From positions 62,001 to 126,000 of the forward strand of contig NZ_JBBBNV010000009.1 of NCBI RefSeq assembly GCF_037137075.1: a stretch of DNA of 64,000 nt. The letters are read 5' to 3'. The notes beneath the pieces are model-generated. The model was not told the origin of the DNA and did no database searches. It saw only the letters and a program-made list of their open reading frames with translations. Source of the DNA: JBBBNV01 sp037137075. GTDB taxonomy: Bacteria > Bacillota > Bacilli > Paenibacillales > NBRC-103111. The translations under genes were made by a program, and so were the position numbers. Below, in pieces: positions 1 to 8,584 of this stretch. Numbering within the stretch: position 1 is the first letter of the stretch; each line of letters begins with the position of its first letter.

Positions 1-2
1 TG

Positions 3-776
3 GCTTTGGACGTCGCTTCGGCCAAAGCCATCGTCCGGACCCAGCGCGATACCGGCGCGACCTTGATGATTCCGCATCAGATGCGCTGGGAATGGGTCGC
101 CCTGCAGGTCAAGGAGCAGATGCAGCAGGGAGCGCTGGGCCGTATTTACAACGCCAAGGCCGGCTGGCTGCGCCGCAAGGGCATCCCGGGCTGGGGCAGC
201 TGGTTCACCCAGAAAGCGATGTCCGGCGGCGGGCCGCTCATCGACATTGGGGTGCATATGCTGGATTTGTCGCTGTATTTGATGGGGAATCCGAAGCCGG
301 TCTCCGTGTACGGCTCCACCTATGCGGAATTCGGGCCGAAAAAACGCGGCATCGGCAGCTGGGGCACCCCAAACTGGGACGGCTTCTATGATGTGGAAGA
401 CATCGCTGCGGCCCTAATCAAAATGGAGGACGGCAGCATCCTGTCCCTTGACGTAAGCTGGGCCGCCCATCTGGATACGGACAGCGAGCCGTTTGTCAAT
501 CTGATGGGCACCGAAGGCGGAGCGGCCATTCGTGGCAGCCGGGGCAAGCTGCTCCATGAAACGGCTGACGGACAGCTGGTAGACCGGGAGCTGTCACCGC
601 CGGATGGGGATGAAGGAGCGCGGCTGCGGATGGCCCGCCACTTCGTCAGCTGCGTCCGGGACGGTCAAGCGCCGCTGACGGACGCGATATCCGGGCTGAC
701 CAACAATCTCATTTTGGACGCCATCTATGAATCGTCGCGGACCGGACGGGAAGTGCAGCTCGACTGGTCCTTATAG
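3..776 (+). CDS. Gfo/Idh/MocA family oxidoreductase, 5' end cut by window
   Basis: The frame is open to the left edge, so only the C-terminal ~257 residues are present and the Rossmann NAD(P) domain lies upstream. The visible part is the alpha/beta substrate domain of Gfo/Idh/MocA dehydrogenases: GGGPLIDIGVHMLDLSLYLMG fits the family motif whose Asp and His sit at the active site, followed by a VEDIAAALIKMEDG strand pattern. Such enzymes act on sugars, inositols or related polyols in the cytoplasm; the substrate cannot be read here. A strong hairpin follows the stop, so this is the last gene of its transcript. Confidence 0.88.
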   Translation, partial: ALDVASAKAIVRTQRDTGATLMIPHQMRWEWVALQVKEQMQQGALGRIYNAKAGWLRRKGIPGWGSWFTQKAMSGGGPLIDIGVHMLDLSLYLMGNPKPVSVYGSTYAEFGPKKRGIGSWGTPNWDGFYDVEDIAAALIKMEDGSILSLDVSWAAHLDTDSEPFVNLMGTEGGAAIRGSRGKLLHETADGQLVDRELSPPDGDEGARLRMARHFVSCVRDGQAPLTDAISGLTNNLILDAIYESSRTGREVQLDWSL

Positions 777-802
777 GCAGAGCAATACAAATTTACCTGC
801 AA

Positions 803-865
803 AAAACAGCAGCACCGTGCAGACGGTTGGTCAGGAACCAACCGCCGGCATGGTGCTGCTGTTTT
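803..865. terminator. Bidirectional terminator with nested hairpin
   Basis: A perfect 14-bp inverted repeat (803-816 with 852-865) has A-runs on the left and T-runs on the right, and encloses a second 8-bp repeat (824-831 with 837-844). It separates the convergent oxidoreductase and prkA transcripts. The remaining stretch up to the prkA stop holds no convincing gene. Confidence 0.8.
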
Positions 866-1012
866 ATACGATTTTGTCGGCATCGGCAGGGGCTTCCGCC
901 ATCCTGCTGCAGGCCGCGCAAGATGGCGGGGCGCACAGCTGCCAGCTCGCACGTACTGCTGCTCCACGCCGCACCGGAAGCAGTGCGTCATCATCCGTGC
1001 TCGACACGACGC

Positions 1013-2908
1013 TTACCGGTTCAGCAGGCTCCCGACGTAACGAAGCAGCTCATTGGCGCATACCGGGCAGTAGTTGTGCTCGTCAATGAGGCGTTTGGTC
1101 ACCTCATTTATTTTCTTAAGCTGGCTTTCATCCGGTGTTTTGGTCGAGGTTGTAATTTTGACGATATCCTTCAGATCCGCGAACAGCTTCTTCTCAATCG
1201 CCTCCCGCAAGCGCTCGTGGCTGCTGTAGTCGAACCGGCGTCCTTTTCGGGAATAGGTGGACATCCGGATGAGGATTTCTTCCCGGAACGCTTTTTTGGC
1301 ATTCTCGGAAATGCCGATCTGCTCCTCAATGGACCTCATCAGCCGCTCATCGGGATCCATCTCCTCCCCGGTCAGCGGATCTTTAATTTTGCCCCAGTTG
1401 CAGTAGGCCTCAATATTATCGAGGTAGTTGTTAAACAGCGTCTTGGCGGACTCCTCATAGGAGTAAACGAACGCCTTCTGAATTTCCTTCTTGGCCAGCT
1501 CGTCATACTCCTTGCGGGCCACCGAGATGAAGTTCAGGAACCGCTCCCGTTCTTCCTTCGTAATGGACGGATGCTGATCGAGTCCATCCTTCAGGGCGCG
1601 CAGCACATCCAGCGCATTAATGCATTGCAGGTCGTTGCGGATGAGAGCGCTCGCGATCCGGTTGATGACGTACCGCGGATCGATGCCGGTCATGCCTTCC
1701 TCCAGGTACTCGTTCTGCATTTCCTTCAAATCGGCTTCCTTGAAGCCCTCGACGGATTCCCCGTCGTACATTTTCATCTTTTTGACCAGGTCGACGCCCT
1801 GCTTCTTCGTTTCCTTCAGCCGGGTCAGGATAGAGAAGATTGCAGCTGACCGCAGCGTATGCGGAGCAATATGTATGTGACGCATATCGCTCTGTTCAAT
1901 GAGCTTTTTATAAATTTTTTCCTCCTCCGATACCTTCAGGTTATACGGCACCGGCATGACGATCATCCGCGACTGGAGCGCTTCATTCTTCTTATTGGCA
2001 ATGAAGCCTTTGTACTCCGCTTCATTCGTATGGGCGACAATAAGCTCATCCGCGCTGATGAGGGCAAAGCGCCCGGCTTTGAAATTCCCTTCCTGCGTCA
2101 GGGACAGCAGGTGCCACAGGAACTTCTCATCGCACTTGAGCATTTCCTGGAACTCCATCAGCCCCCGGTTGGCTTTGTTAAGCTCGCCGTCGAAGCGGTA
2201 AGCGCGCGGGTCCGATTCGGAGCCGTATTCGGTAATGGTGGAAAAATCGATGCTGCCGGTCAGGTCGGAGATGTCCTGGGATTTCGGATCGGACGGACTG
2301 AAGGTTCCAATACCGACACGGTCATCCTCGGAGATAAAGATGCGCTCGACGATAACATCCTCAATCCGCCCGTCATACTCCGTCCGCAGCCGCATCTGGT
2401 TCAGCGGAGACAGGTTGCCTTCGATTTTGATGCCCAGCTCCCGCTCAATCTCCGGACGCAGATCGTGCGGAATCAAATGAAGCGGCTCCTCGTGCATCGG
2501 ACATCCCTTAATGGCGTACAGCGCCCCCTCCGGTGTTCGGGAATACCGCTCCAGACCGCGTTTGAGCATGGTCACCAGGGTGGATTTGCCGCCGCTCACC
2601 GGGCCCATGAGCAGCAGGATGCGCTTCTTGACATCCAGCCGCCGTGCGGCGGAGTGGAAGTATTCCTCCACCAGTTTTTCGAGCGTCCGGTCCAGGCCGA
2701 ATATTTCCTGCTCGAAAAATTTATATTTCTTCTGCCCGTTTTCCTCATAAATGCCATGCCAAGCAATCATGTCATATACCCGGGCATGGGCGTTTCGCGC
2801 AATACTGGGGTCCTTGCGCACCAGCTCAATGTACTCCGCGAACGTGCCCGTCCACGCTTCCTTCTCCCGCACTGCACGATGATCGGCAATTTTTCTAAAA
2901 ATGTCCAT
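1013..2908 (-). CDS. prkA: PrkA AAA-type serine protein kinase
   Basis: The 631-residue product has the usual PrkA length. The N-terminal AAA-like domain carries a Walker A motif GPVSGGKST at residues 102-110; the C-terminal third is the kinase-like PrkA domain. In Bacillus the protein affects sporulation and associates with the spore coat. The start at 2908 is chosen because GAGGAGGTACC lies just upstream; an in-frame start 27 codons earlier has no ribosome site. yhbH and spoVR, frequent neighbours of prkA, are not next to it. On the minus strand at 3092-3100 there is a CATACATA similar to a sigma-E -10, but no matching -35 was found. Confidence 0.95.
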   Translation of the reverse strand: MDIFRKIADHRAVREKEAWTGTFAEYIELVRKDPSIARNAHARVYDMIAWHGIYEENGQKKYKFFEQEIFGLDRTLEKLVEEYFHSAARRLDVKKRILLLMGPVSGGKSTLVTMLKRGLERYSRTPEGALYAIKGCPMHEEPLHLIPHDLRPEIERELGIKIEGNLSPLNQMRLRTEYDGRIEDVIVERIFISEDDRVGIGTFSPSDPKSQDISDLTGSIDFSTITEYGSESDPRAYRFDGELNKANRGLMEFQEMLKCDEKFLWHLLSLTQEGNFKAGRFALISADELIVAHTNEAEYKGFIANKKNEALQSRMIVMPVPYNLKVSEEEKIYKKLIEQSDMRHIHIAPHTLRSAAIFSILTRLKETKKQGVDLVKKMKMYDGESVEGFKEADLKEMQNEYLEEGMTGIDPRYVINRIASALIRNDLQCINALDVLRALKDGLDQHPSITKEERERFLNFISVARKEYDELAKKEIQKAFVYSYEESAKTLFNNYLDNIEAYCNWGKIKDPLTGEEMDPDERLMRSIEEQIGISENAKKAFREEILIRMSTYSRKGRRFDYSSHERLREAIEKKLFADLKDIVKITTSTKTPDESQLKKINEVTKRLIDEHNYCPVCANELLRYVGSLLNR

Positions 2909-3231
2909 GGGTACCTCCTCTGGGTTTTGCCCTTGATCGAAACGGCAGCCTGCTGCTGCCCGGGGCCGTGCCGTCCCGTGAGATGGCATTTTGTCTCCTT
3001 AGAGCATGCGCATGCTTTTCACGTCCTGCCGGGCAAAACGTATTCTATCTGACGTTCCTCTGTAGGCTCTCTCTTTCGTTTGGTGTACTAAATATGTATG
3101 CGCCCCACTTGGATAAGTTGCCGGAATTTTTATATGGAAATGCTTGACAAATTGCGCGGTCTTTCGCCGGACAAACATGCTATAATGACAATGTCTTCTA
3201 GGCATAGACTCGCAGAAAGGGGCTGTAGTAC
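2909..3231. other. Divergent intergenic region prkA / DUF2161
   Basis: No ORF with a ribosome site is visible. It should hold the promoters of both flanking genes. An ideal TTGACA at 3144-3149 is 31 bp from the TATAAT, too far to pair with it. Confidence 0.5.
3178..3186 (+). promoter_or_regulatory. Extended -10 promoter for the DUF2161 gene
   Basis: TGCTATAAT is a perfect extended -10 element 46 bp before the start codon, with AAAGGGG as ribosome site between them. The expected -35 position has no consensus, which the extended -10 can tolerate. Confidence 0.6.
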
Positions 3232-4074
3232 ATGCCCGTTCGTAAGGAAACCGACCTGTACGCGCCGGTCAAGGGCTTCTGGGAAGCACGCGGCTACGAG
3301 GTGCGCGGGGAGGTTGGACATTGTGATTTGGTGGCGCTTCGCGGCGAAGAGGAGCCGGTCATTGTCGAGCTAAAAAAAACGTTAAACCTGCCGCTCCTGG
3401 TCCAAGGCCTGGACCGCCGCAGACAATCCTCCCAGGTCTATCTTGCGGTGGAAACAGGCAAGAACGGCCGCGCGCCGCACGGCCTCAAATGGAGCGAGCT
3501 TACCCGGCTGTGCCGGATGCTTGGACTCGGACTGCTGACGGTTCGCTTCTACAGCCGCAAGAAGCCGTTCGTAGAGCTGCTGTGCGAACCGGAGGGCGCC
3601 TGTCGGCAGGGAGAGCGTTCACCAGCCGCCAACGCTGCGGCGGCAAGCGCGAACCCGGAAGCGGTTGAAAGCGCTTCTCCAGACGCCGATTCCACCGGGC
3701 AGGAACCGGTTGTGCCTACCGCGTTCAGCGCCTCCCTGAAGCCCATGAAGCACCGGACCGCCCGCCTCGTCTCGGAGTTCCGTGAGCGAAGCGGCGACTA
3801 CAACGTCGGCGGCAGCACAAAAACCAAGCTCGTCACCGCATACCGGGAACGGGCGCTGGAATGCGCGGAATGGCTGCATCGCAAGGGACCGCTAAGCCCC
3901 AAGCAGCTGCGCGAGCTAACGGGAAGCAGCAAGGTTTCCCTGATGCTGCGGCGCAATGTGTACCGCTGGTTTGAACGTGTGGAACGCGGTGTATACCGGC
4001 TTACGCCGCATGGAGAAGACGCGCTGCAGCAATTCGCCCACGTTTTGGAGGCCAAGCGCACTCCCTCCCCTTAA
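3232..4074 (+). CDS. DUF2161 family PD-(D/E)XK-like protein
   Basis: This 280-residue protein has an N-terminal nuclease-like fold signature: Asp32 in GHCDLVAL, then Glu46-Leu-Lys48 in VIVELKK, the spacing of a PD-(D/E)XK active site. Residues ~125-180 form an Ala/Pro/Ser-rich linker, and residues ~200-275 look like a winged helix (AYRERALECAEWLHR, then a YRLTPHGEDAL end). The family is annotated as a putative phosphodiesterase; its substrate is unknown. The start is supported by AAAGGGG 9-10 bases upstream. It stands alone between prkA (divergent) and the deacetylase gene 32 bp downstream. Confidence 0.75.
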   Translation: MPVRKETDLYAPVKGFWEARGYEVRGEVGHCDLVALRGEEEPVIVELKKTLNLPLLVQGLDRRRQSSQVYLAVETGKNGRAPHGLKWSELTRLCRMLGLGLLTVRFYSRKKPFVELLCEPEGACRQGERSPAANAAAASANPEAVESASPDADSTGQEPVVPTAFSASLKPMKHRTARLVSEFRERSGDYNVGGSTKTKLVTAYRERALECAEWLHRKGPLSPKQLRELTGSSKVSLMLRRNVYRWFERVERGVYRLTPHGEDALQQFAHVLEAKRTPSP

Positions 4075-4106
4075 CCGGAAATTCCCTCAAGGAAAGGAGC
4101 TTCCTT

Positions 4107-5126
4107 ATGACCAAATCAGGCGGTGTACTCACCGCGTTGTGCCTCATGCTGCTGCTTGCCGCTCCCGGCTGCAGCCCTAGTCCCGGCGGTAACACGGCAG
4201 AGAGCGTCTTGACGCAGGAAACCGCCGTATACCTGCAGGCGCCGCTCGCTTTTTCCAATCCTGCGCCCAGCCCCAGCCCGTCTATGCCCAATCCCGCTCT
4301 CCCGGCAGACCGTCTTCCCGCCGATGACGGAGTTCCGGCCGGAGGCAGCGCCGCCGCCTCTGATTCAAAGGAGCTGCCGGCTCCAGATCCGGCCCCATCC
4401 GCCACGAGCCTCACGATCCCGCCGGCCGGCTCTCCTAGCGTTACAGCCTCGGTCTATAACCCGAACCAGGCGAAGGTCCGCATTCCCGTTCTGAATTACC
4501 ACAGCATCGCCATCGACCCCGGCAATCCCGCAGCCTTAACCCCCGACAAGCTGGAGGCCCAGCTTAGCTACCTGGCCGAAGAAGGCTACACCACACTAAC
4601 CTTGCAGCAATTTACCGATATCATGGAAGACAAGCAAAAGCCGCCGGCAAAGCCAGTTCTCCTGACGTTTGACGACGGCTATACCGACAATTATGAAACG
4701 GCCATGCCTCTGATACGGAAATATGACTTTCATGCCACCTTGTTTATGACCCCGGGCTGGGTTGACAAGCCAGGGTACTTAAGCTGGGAGCAGGTTAAGG
4801 AAATGCAGAAGGCCGGATGGGACGTTATGCCCCACGGCATGAGCCATCCGAAGCTGAATCAGCTGAATGCCGAGCGGCAGGCCCAGGAAATTATCGAGGC
4901 CCGAAAGCTAATCGAAGCGCAGCTTGGCGTGACCGCCGATATTTTCTGCTATCCTTACGGCCTCTACAATAAACAGACACTGGCGATTCTGAAGGAGCAG
5001 GGCTTCCGCTACGCCTTCACGATCGATCAGGGCTTCACTGACCCGGGCCAGCAGCCGCTGCAGCTCAAACGCATCTTCGTCGACGGGAACCAGAGCCTGC
5101 CATCGTTCATCCGCCGTTTGAAATAG
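4107..5126 (+). CDS. Polysaccharide deacetylase (NodB-type) lipoprotein
   Basis: The 339-residue precursor begins with a signal peptide ending in LAAPGC (Cys22), a somewhat weak lipobox, followed by a long Pro/Ser/Ala linker to about residue 125. The NodB domain then shows NYHSI, the metal-binding TFDDGY and the HGMSHP motif with the two His ligands. It probably removes acetyl groups from peptidoglycan or another polysaccharide at the outer membrane face. The ribosome site is AAAGGAG. Its last 20 bases overlap the 3' end of the convergent histidine kinase gene, and no terminator separates them. Confidence 0.9.
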   Translation: MTKSGGVLTALCLMLLLAAPGCSPSPGGNTAESVLTQETAVYLQAPLAFSNPAPSPSPSMPNPALPADRLPADDGVPAGGSAAASDSKELPAPDPAPSATSLTIPPAGSPSVTASVYNPNQAKVRIPVLNYHSIAIDPGNPAALTPDKLEAQLSYLAEEGYTTLTLQQFTDIMEDKQKPPAKPVLLTFDDGYTDNYETAMPLIRKYDFHATLFMTPGWVDKPGYLSWEQVKEMQKAGWDVMPHGMSHPKLNQLNAERQAQEIIEARKLIEAQLGVTADIFCYPYGLYNKQTLAILKEQGFRYAFTIDQGFTDPGQQPLQLKRIFVDGNQSLPSFIRRLK

Positions 5127-6426
5127 CTGGCGTATTGTTCACTTCCCCTGGCAATCCCTCCGGGGACAGCGGAAGCGCCACGGTAAATATCGTCCCCTCG
5201 CCGGGCTTGCTGTCAATCTGAATGGTTCCGCCGTGGCTGTGGATAATCTTGAAGCTGACCGTCAGGCCAAGACCTGTCCCTTTTTCCTTCGTTGTGAAAA
5301 ACGGCTGGCCGATTTTATTCAGCTCGCTCTCCTTAATTCCGCAGCCCTGGTCAGCCACCCGGATAACAGCCTGCCCGTCTTGTTCGAACGCCTCCAGCCG
5401 AATCACCCCGCCGACGGGCATGGCATCCATCGCATTTTGCAGCATATTAATGAACACTTGCTTCAATGAATTCTCATCGCTCCGCACCCAGATAGGCTCG
5501 CCGGACACCATCAGATGAATCTCCACATTATTCAGCATCGCCTGCGAATGAAGCAGCAGCGCGACGTTGCGCAGCATTTTGCCGATATTGTTCACCCGGA
5601 ACACCATTTCGTGCGGCTTGGACACCATCAGCAGCTCACCGACAATCAGCTCAATGCGGCTAAGCTCCTCCTGCATAATTTCCATGTATTGTTCCCGCTT
5701 ATCCGTGCTTTTGTGCATCAGCTGCAGGAAGCCCTTCAAGGAGGTGAGCGGATTGCGAATTTCGTGGGCAATGCCCGCCGCCAGCTGTCCGGCCATCGTC
5801 AGCTTCTCGGATTGCACCATCAGCTTCAGTGCTTCATTCTTATCCGAAATGTCCCACATCAGCAGCAGCACCGCCGGCTTGTCCTTGAACCATATAGAAA
5901 GCGCCTTCATTTCTACTGTCTTTACTGCTGCATCGGCGCATACCATGCGGAGCTGCATACAGGCAGCCCCCGGTGGCTCCGGAAGACCGGCAGCCAATTG
6001 TACCGCCCCCAGCCAGTGCTTGAAGCACAGCAAATCCTCGGACGCAACCCATTCGGTAACCGGCCGCCCGGCAAGCCCGGCCTCCTCCGCTCCAAGCAGC
6101 CGCAGCGCTTCATTATTCACGTATTCCCAGTTCCGTTCTTGGATGACGGCAGCCGGCTTGGGAAGCTCTTCAATTAAACGCTGATATCGCGCTTCAGCCT
6201 GCGCCAGACGCTCCTCCAGCTGAACCTGCCCCATTTGCTCCCGGCCTGCCGCGCCCAGTCTCATCTCTTGAAGCTGCTGCTCGACCATACGATATTGTTT
6301 CTCTGCCCGTACTCGCTCCCGATGCTGAACATGGATGACATATACAAAGAGGAACGTTATACCGGCAACCAGCAAAAAATAAACCAGCCCCACGCCTTGA
6401 TAAAACATTGCATTCACAAAATACAT
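5107..6426 (-). CDS. PAS-domain sensor histidine kinase (KinB/sporulation-kinase-like)
   Basis: The 439-residue protein has one or two membrane segments near the N-terminus (residues ~5-32), a coiled coil to ~85, a PAS domain (~85-195), then HisKA with His221 in AAGIAHEIRNPLTSLKGF and an HATPase domain (NMLQNAMDAMP; GTGLGLTVS). The layout resembles phosphorelay or nitrogen-type kinases. No response regulator is adjacent. The start at 6426 is chosen because AAAGGAG lies 6 bases upstream; an ATG 11 codons earlier lacks a site. The gene converges with the deacetylase gene, overlapping 20 bp. Confidence 0.9.
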   Translation of the reverse strand: MYFVNAMFYQGVGLVYFLLVAGITFLFVYVIHVQHRERVRAEKQYRMVEQQLQEMRLGAAGREQMGQVQLEERLAQAEARYQRLIEELPKPAAVIQERNWEYVNNEALRLLGAEEAGLAGRPVTEWVASEDLLCFKHWLGAVQLAAGLPEPPGAACMQLRMVCADAAVKTVEMKALSIWFKDKPAVLLLMWDISDKNEALKLMVQSEKLTMAGQLAAGIAHEIRNPLTSLKGFLQLMHKSTDKREQYMEIMQEELSRIELIVGELLMVSKPHEMVFRVNNIGKMLRNVALLLHSQAMLNNVEIHLMVSGEPIWVRSDENSLKQVFINMLQNAMDAMPVGGVIRLEAFEQDGQAVIRVADQGCGIKESELNKIGQPFFTTKEKGTGLGLTVSFKIIHSHGGTIQIDSKPGEGTIFTVALPLSPEGLPGEVNNTPAISNGG

Positions 6427-6530
6427 GCCCGTCTCCTTTAAAACGAATATGTTATCCAATGGTATCTAAATTATTCGACGCTTAGGTAATATTTTCCTTT
6501 TTAACTTGAAAAAAAATAACCCGGCCGTGA

Positions 6531-6638
6531 GTGGCCGGCTACGGGGATGAGAATTATTTCCGCAAGGTGTTTAAGAAAGCGATCGGTGTTTCGCCGGGGG
6601 AATACCGCAGGCGGGAAACGCAGAAGCTGACGCCTTGA
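6531..6638 (+). pseudogene. C-terminal remnant of an AraC-family regulator
   Basis: One frame reads GYGDENYFRKVFKKAIGVSP followed by GEYRR and a stop at 6636-6638. This is the second helix-turn-helix half of an AraC-family DNA-binding domain. A stop codon lies just before it (6528-6530), and no start, ribosome site or first half of the domain is present, so it is a leftover fragment of a lost regulator. An inverted repeat CCGGCC/GGCCGG (6521-6538) touches its left end. Confidence 0.75.
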
Positions 6639-6690
6639 CAGGGCCGCCCGAGGTGTACTAGCATAACGGAGAGGGAGGAGGCATAACCAC

Positions 6691-7137
6691 ATGAACACAA
6701 TGGAGAACACGTCCCCTGCTCCGTTATCACAGCAGGCCTACACCGGTCGCGCAGCTGGACAAGCCCGATCGAACCGGAAGACGTACATACTCTTTTTCTT
6801 AAGCTGGATGATTCTCATCGCGCTGGGAACGACAGGCACGATGTTGTACACGAACTACTTGAAGCAGCAGGTGGCTGCCGAGATCAGCCAGCAAACCCAG
6901 GCGCAGCTAGCGACGATTCAGGCGGACTACGAAGCCCAAATCAAGGCGCTGAAGGACAGCTACACCGCGGATATGACTGCGCTGCAAACCAAGGTCGATT
7001 CGCTGAACGAGCTGCTGGCGTTTGCCAAGGACAATGCCAATAACAAAAACGATAACAGCAACCAGCTCTACACCCAGCTGAACGAAGTGAAGAGCAAGCT
7101 GGATGATTTGAAAAAGAACCTGGACGTGCTGAAATGA
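6691..7137 (+). CDS. Membrane-anchored coiled-coil protein
   Basis: I do not recognise a named family. The 148-residue protein has a short polar N-terminus, one transmembrane helix (~residues 31-52, ILFFLSWMILIALGTTGTML), then an extracytoplasmic coiled coil rich in Ala, Gln, Leu and Lys to the end. GGAGG precedes the ATG. Its stop overlaps the next start (ATGA), so translation of the two genes is probably coupled; the coiled coil may partner the glycosidase or its similar N-terminal coil at the cell surface. Confidence 0.75.
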   Translation: MNTMENTSPAPLSQQAYTGRAAGQARSNRKTYILFFLSWMILIALGTTGTMLYTNYLKQQVAAEISQQTQAQLATIQADYEAQIKALKDSYTADMTALQTKVDSLNELLAFAKDNANNKNDNSNQLYTQLNEVKSKLDDLKKNLDVLK

Positions 7138-8198
7138 ATGTCCGTCTGTTAAACCGTTTCTTCCTGCTGCTGTGCGCCCCATGCCTCGGCATGCTGCTGC
7201 TTCTGGCATGGCAGGGCTTCCATGTGCGGCTGCCGGACCTTCCGGCACTGGCGCCGCACACGCAGAACCAAACGGCAAGCGCCGCAGTCAATCAAAAGCT
7301 GGAGAAGGCCGTCGCGAACGCCGGCACGATGCGCACCTCTCTGGAGAGCCTGATTCAGCTGTACGACAAGACAAACAGCGAGATGAACACCATTCACAAG
7401 ATGTCCGGGGAACAAGCAGCCCGGCCGCAAGAGATTTTCGACTCGCGCATCTCGGTCAAGCTGGGCAAGCCGGTAAGGGCCATCAGCTCCAACAATATTG
7501 ATTTGAAGCTGTACACCTTCAACCGGACCACCTATACCGGTTATGCCCTTAAGGTGAATCTCAAAACCGACAACGCGATGAAAATGGTGCTCGGCAAGGA
7601 TCGCGTCGGCGGCAGCGAGACAACGCTGGATGCCGTCAAGCGGTATGGAGCTGTCGCCGGGATTAACGCCGGCGGTTTTGCCGATGATACGGCAACCGGG
7701 AAGCGTTTCCCGCTCAGCACGACTGTATATGGCGGCAAATACGTGTACGGCTTTGAGCCCACCTTTGAAAATTTGGCCTTTGTGGGCCTCAGTACGGACC
7801 GCAAGCTGATTGGCGGCCGCTTCTCCCGTCAGGAGGATCTCGACAAGCTGAAGCCGGACTTCGGCGCCACATTCGTGCCGGTGCTGCTGAAGAGCGGCAC
7901 GAAGCAGCAAATCCCGGCCCAGTGGCAAAACTCGCCGCGGCGCGCCCCGCGCACAGTCGTCGGAAACTTCGGCAACGACCAGCTCCTGTTTATCGTGACG
8001 GACGGCTACGACGAAAAAGGCGGCTCCGGCGCGACGCTGATGGAGCTCCAGGATATGCTTCAGGAGCTCAAAATTGTGGATGCCTACAATTTGGACGGAG
8101 GCGGATCATCCTCGCTGATTGTGGAGGGCAGAACGATTAACCGGCCTTCGGACGGCCGTTTGCGCCCGCTGCCGACACATTTCCTGTTTTTTAAATAG
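7134..8198 (+). CDS. Phosphodiester glycosidase (NAGPA-like) domain protein
   Basis: The 354-residue protein has an N-terminal membrane helix or uncleaved signal (residues ~8-27), a helical spacer, and from ~100 the NAGPA-like fold: GINAGGF, then the diagnostic C-terminal NLDGGGSSSL and a final RPLPTHFL strand. Members hydrolyse phosphodiester-linked sugars or bind such glycans; the extracytoplasmic location suggests cell-wall or exopolysaccharide work. The start codon overlaps the stop of the upstream coiled-coil gene, forming a two-gene unit. The exact substrate is unknown. Confidence 0.85.
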   Translation: MNVRLLNRFFLLLCAPCLGMLLLLAWQGFHVRLPDLPALAPHTQNQTASAAVNQKLEKAVANAGTMRTSLESLIQLYDKTNSEMNTIHKMSGEQAARPQEIFDSRISVKLGKPVRAISSNNIDLKLYTFNRTTYTGYALKVNLKTDNAMKMVLGKDRVGGSETTLDAVKRYGAVAGINAGGFADDTATGKRFPLSTTVYGGKYVYGFEPTFENLAFVGLSTDRKLIGGRFSRQEDLDKLKPDFGATFVPVLLKSGTKQQIPAQWQNSPRRAPRTVVGNFGNDQLLFIVTDGYDEKGGSGATLMELQDMLQELKIVDAYNLDGGGSSSLIVEGRTINRPSDGRLRPLPTHFLFFK

Positions 8199-8202
8199 GG
8201 AG

Positions 8203-8231
8203 TTTTCATTTGATTTCGGTTTGGGTATAAT
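8203..8231 (+). promoter_or_regulatory. Sigma-A-type promoter of the 40-residue membrane protein
   Basis: TTTTCA (8203-8208), a 17-bp spacer and a perfect TATAAT (8226-8231), starting directly after the upstream stop codon. Confidence 0.6.
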
Positions 8232-8273
8232 AAAGCTATTGATCTGGGCTAAACGGAAAGGGGTATATCCAAC

Positions 8274-8396
8274 ATGTTTGAAGGTTCCGATATTATGGGA
8301 GGCATTACGTTCTGGATTGTTATGCTCGTATTTGCCATGTTCATTGTTGCGATGCTCACAGCATCCTACAATGATGACAAAACTCAAGGCCTGTAA
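8274..8396 (+). CDS. Small single-span membrane protein, 40 residues
   Basis: The ORF starts with ATG preceded by AAAGGGG (8256-8262) and encodes a peptide with a short acidic N-terminus (MFEGSD), one hydrophobic helix (~residues 10-30) and a polar tail ending in DDKTQGL. It has its own promoter upstream and a strong terminator 44 bp downstream, so it is a complete monocistronic unit. No family is recognised. It could be a regulatory membrane peptide or a sporulation-type micro-protein; function is unknown. Confidence 0.7.
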   Translation: MFEGSDIMGGITFWIVMLVFAMFIVAMLTASYNDDKTQGL

Positions 8397-8439
8397 GCCG
8401 ATGGGCAAACCGCCCTTTCAGAAGATTGTATTGTACCCG

Positions 8440-8484
8440 AATGACGCTGCGCGCTCCAACCGGACGAGGCAGCGTCATTTTTTT
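8440..8484 (+). terminator. Rho-independent terminator
   Basis: AATGACGCTGC (8440-8450) pairs with GCAGCGTCATT (8469-8479), followed by a run of seven T. Confidence 0.9.
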
Positions 8485-8584
8485 GTGCGCAGGCGTATGA
8501 ATCATCTAGTATACCAAGTCCAAGAGTTTCATAGAGCACCTTCATAGATTAGTAGCATAACAAAGATGGAGGTGTCTTATTCAA

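Noticed and set aside
725..994. Minus-strand Cys-containing ORF after prkA
   Set aside because: Its 3' part runs through the terminator at 803-865 and its start has no ribosome site.
1859..3052. Long plus-strand frame opposite prkA (about 400 codons)
   Set aside because: It mirrors the codon structure of prkA, has no ribosome site and no recognisable protein; the same holds for long frames opposite glnA (22634-23851), aroF (24074-25654), the binding protein (51845-53074) and the YesN-like gene (55364-56680).
3092..3100. Sigma-E-like -10 (CATACATA) for prkA
   Set aside because: No matching -35 at 13-15 bp; kept only as a remark in the gene entry.
3144..3186. TTGACA at 3144 as -35 of the TATAAT at 3181
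   Set aside because: The spacing of 31 bp is too long for sigma-A; the extended -10 explains the promoter better.
6521..6538. CCGGCC/GGCCGG inverted repeat as terminator of the kinase gene
   Set aside because: It lies upstream of the kinase start on its strand and has no useful T-run; the 6-bp palindrome may be chance.
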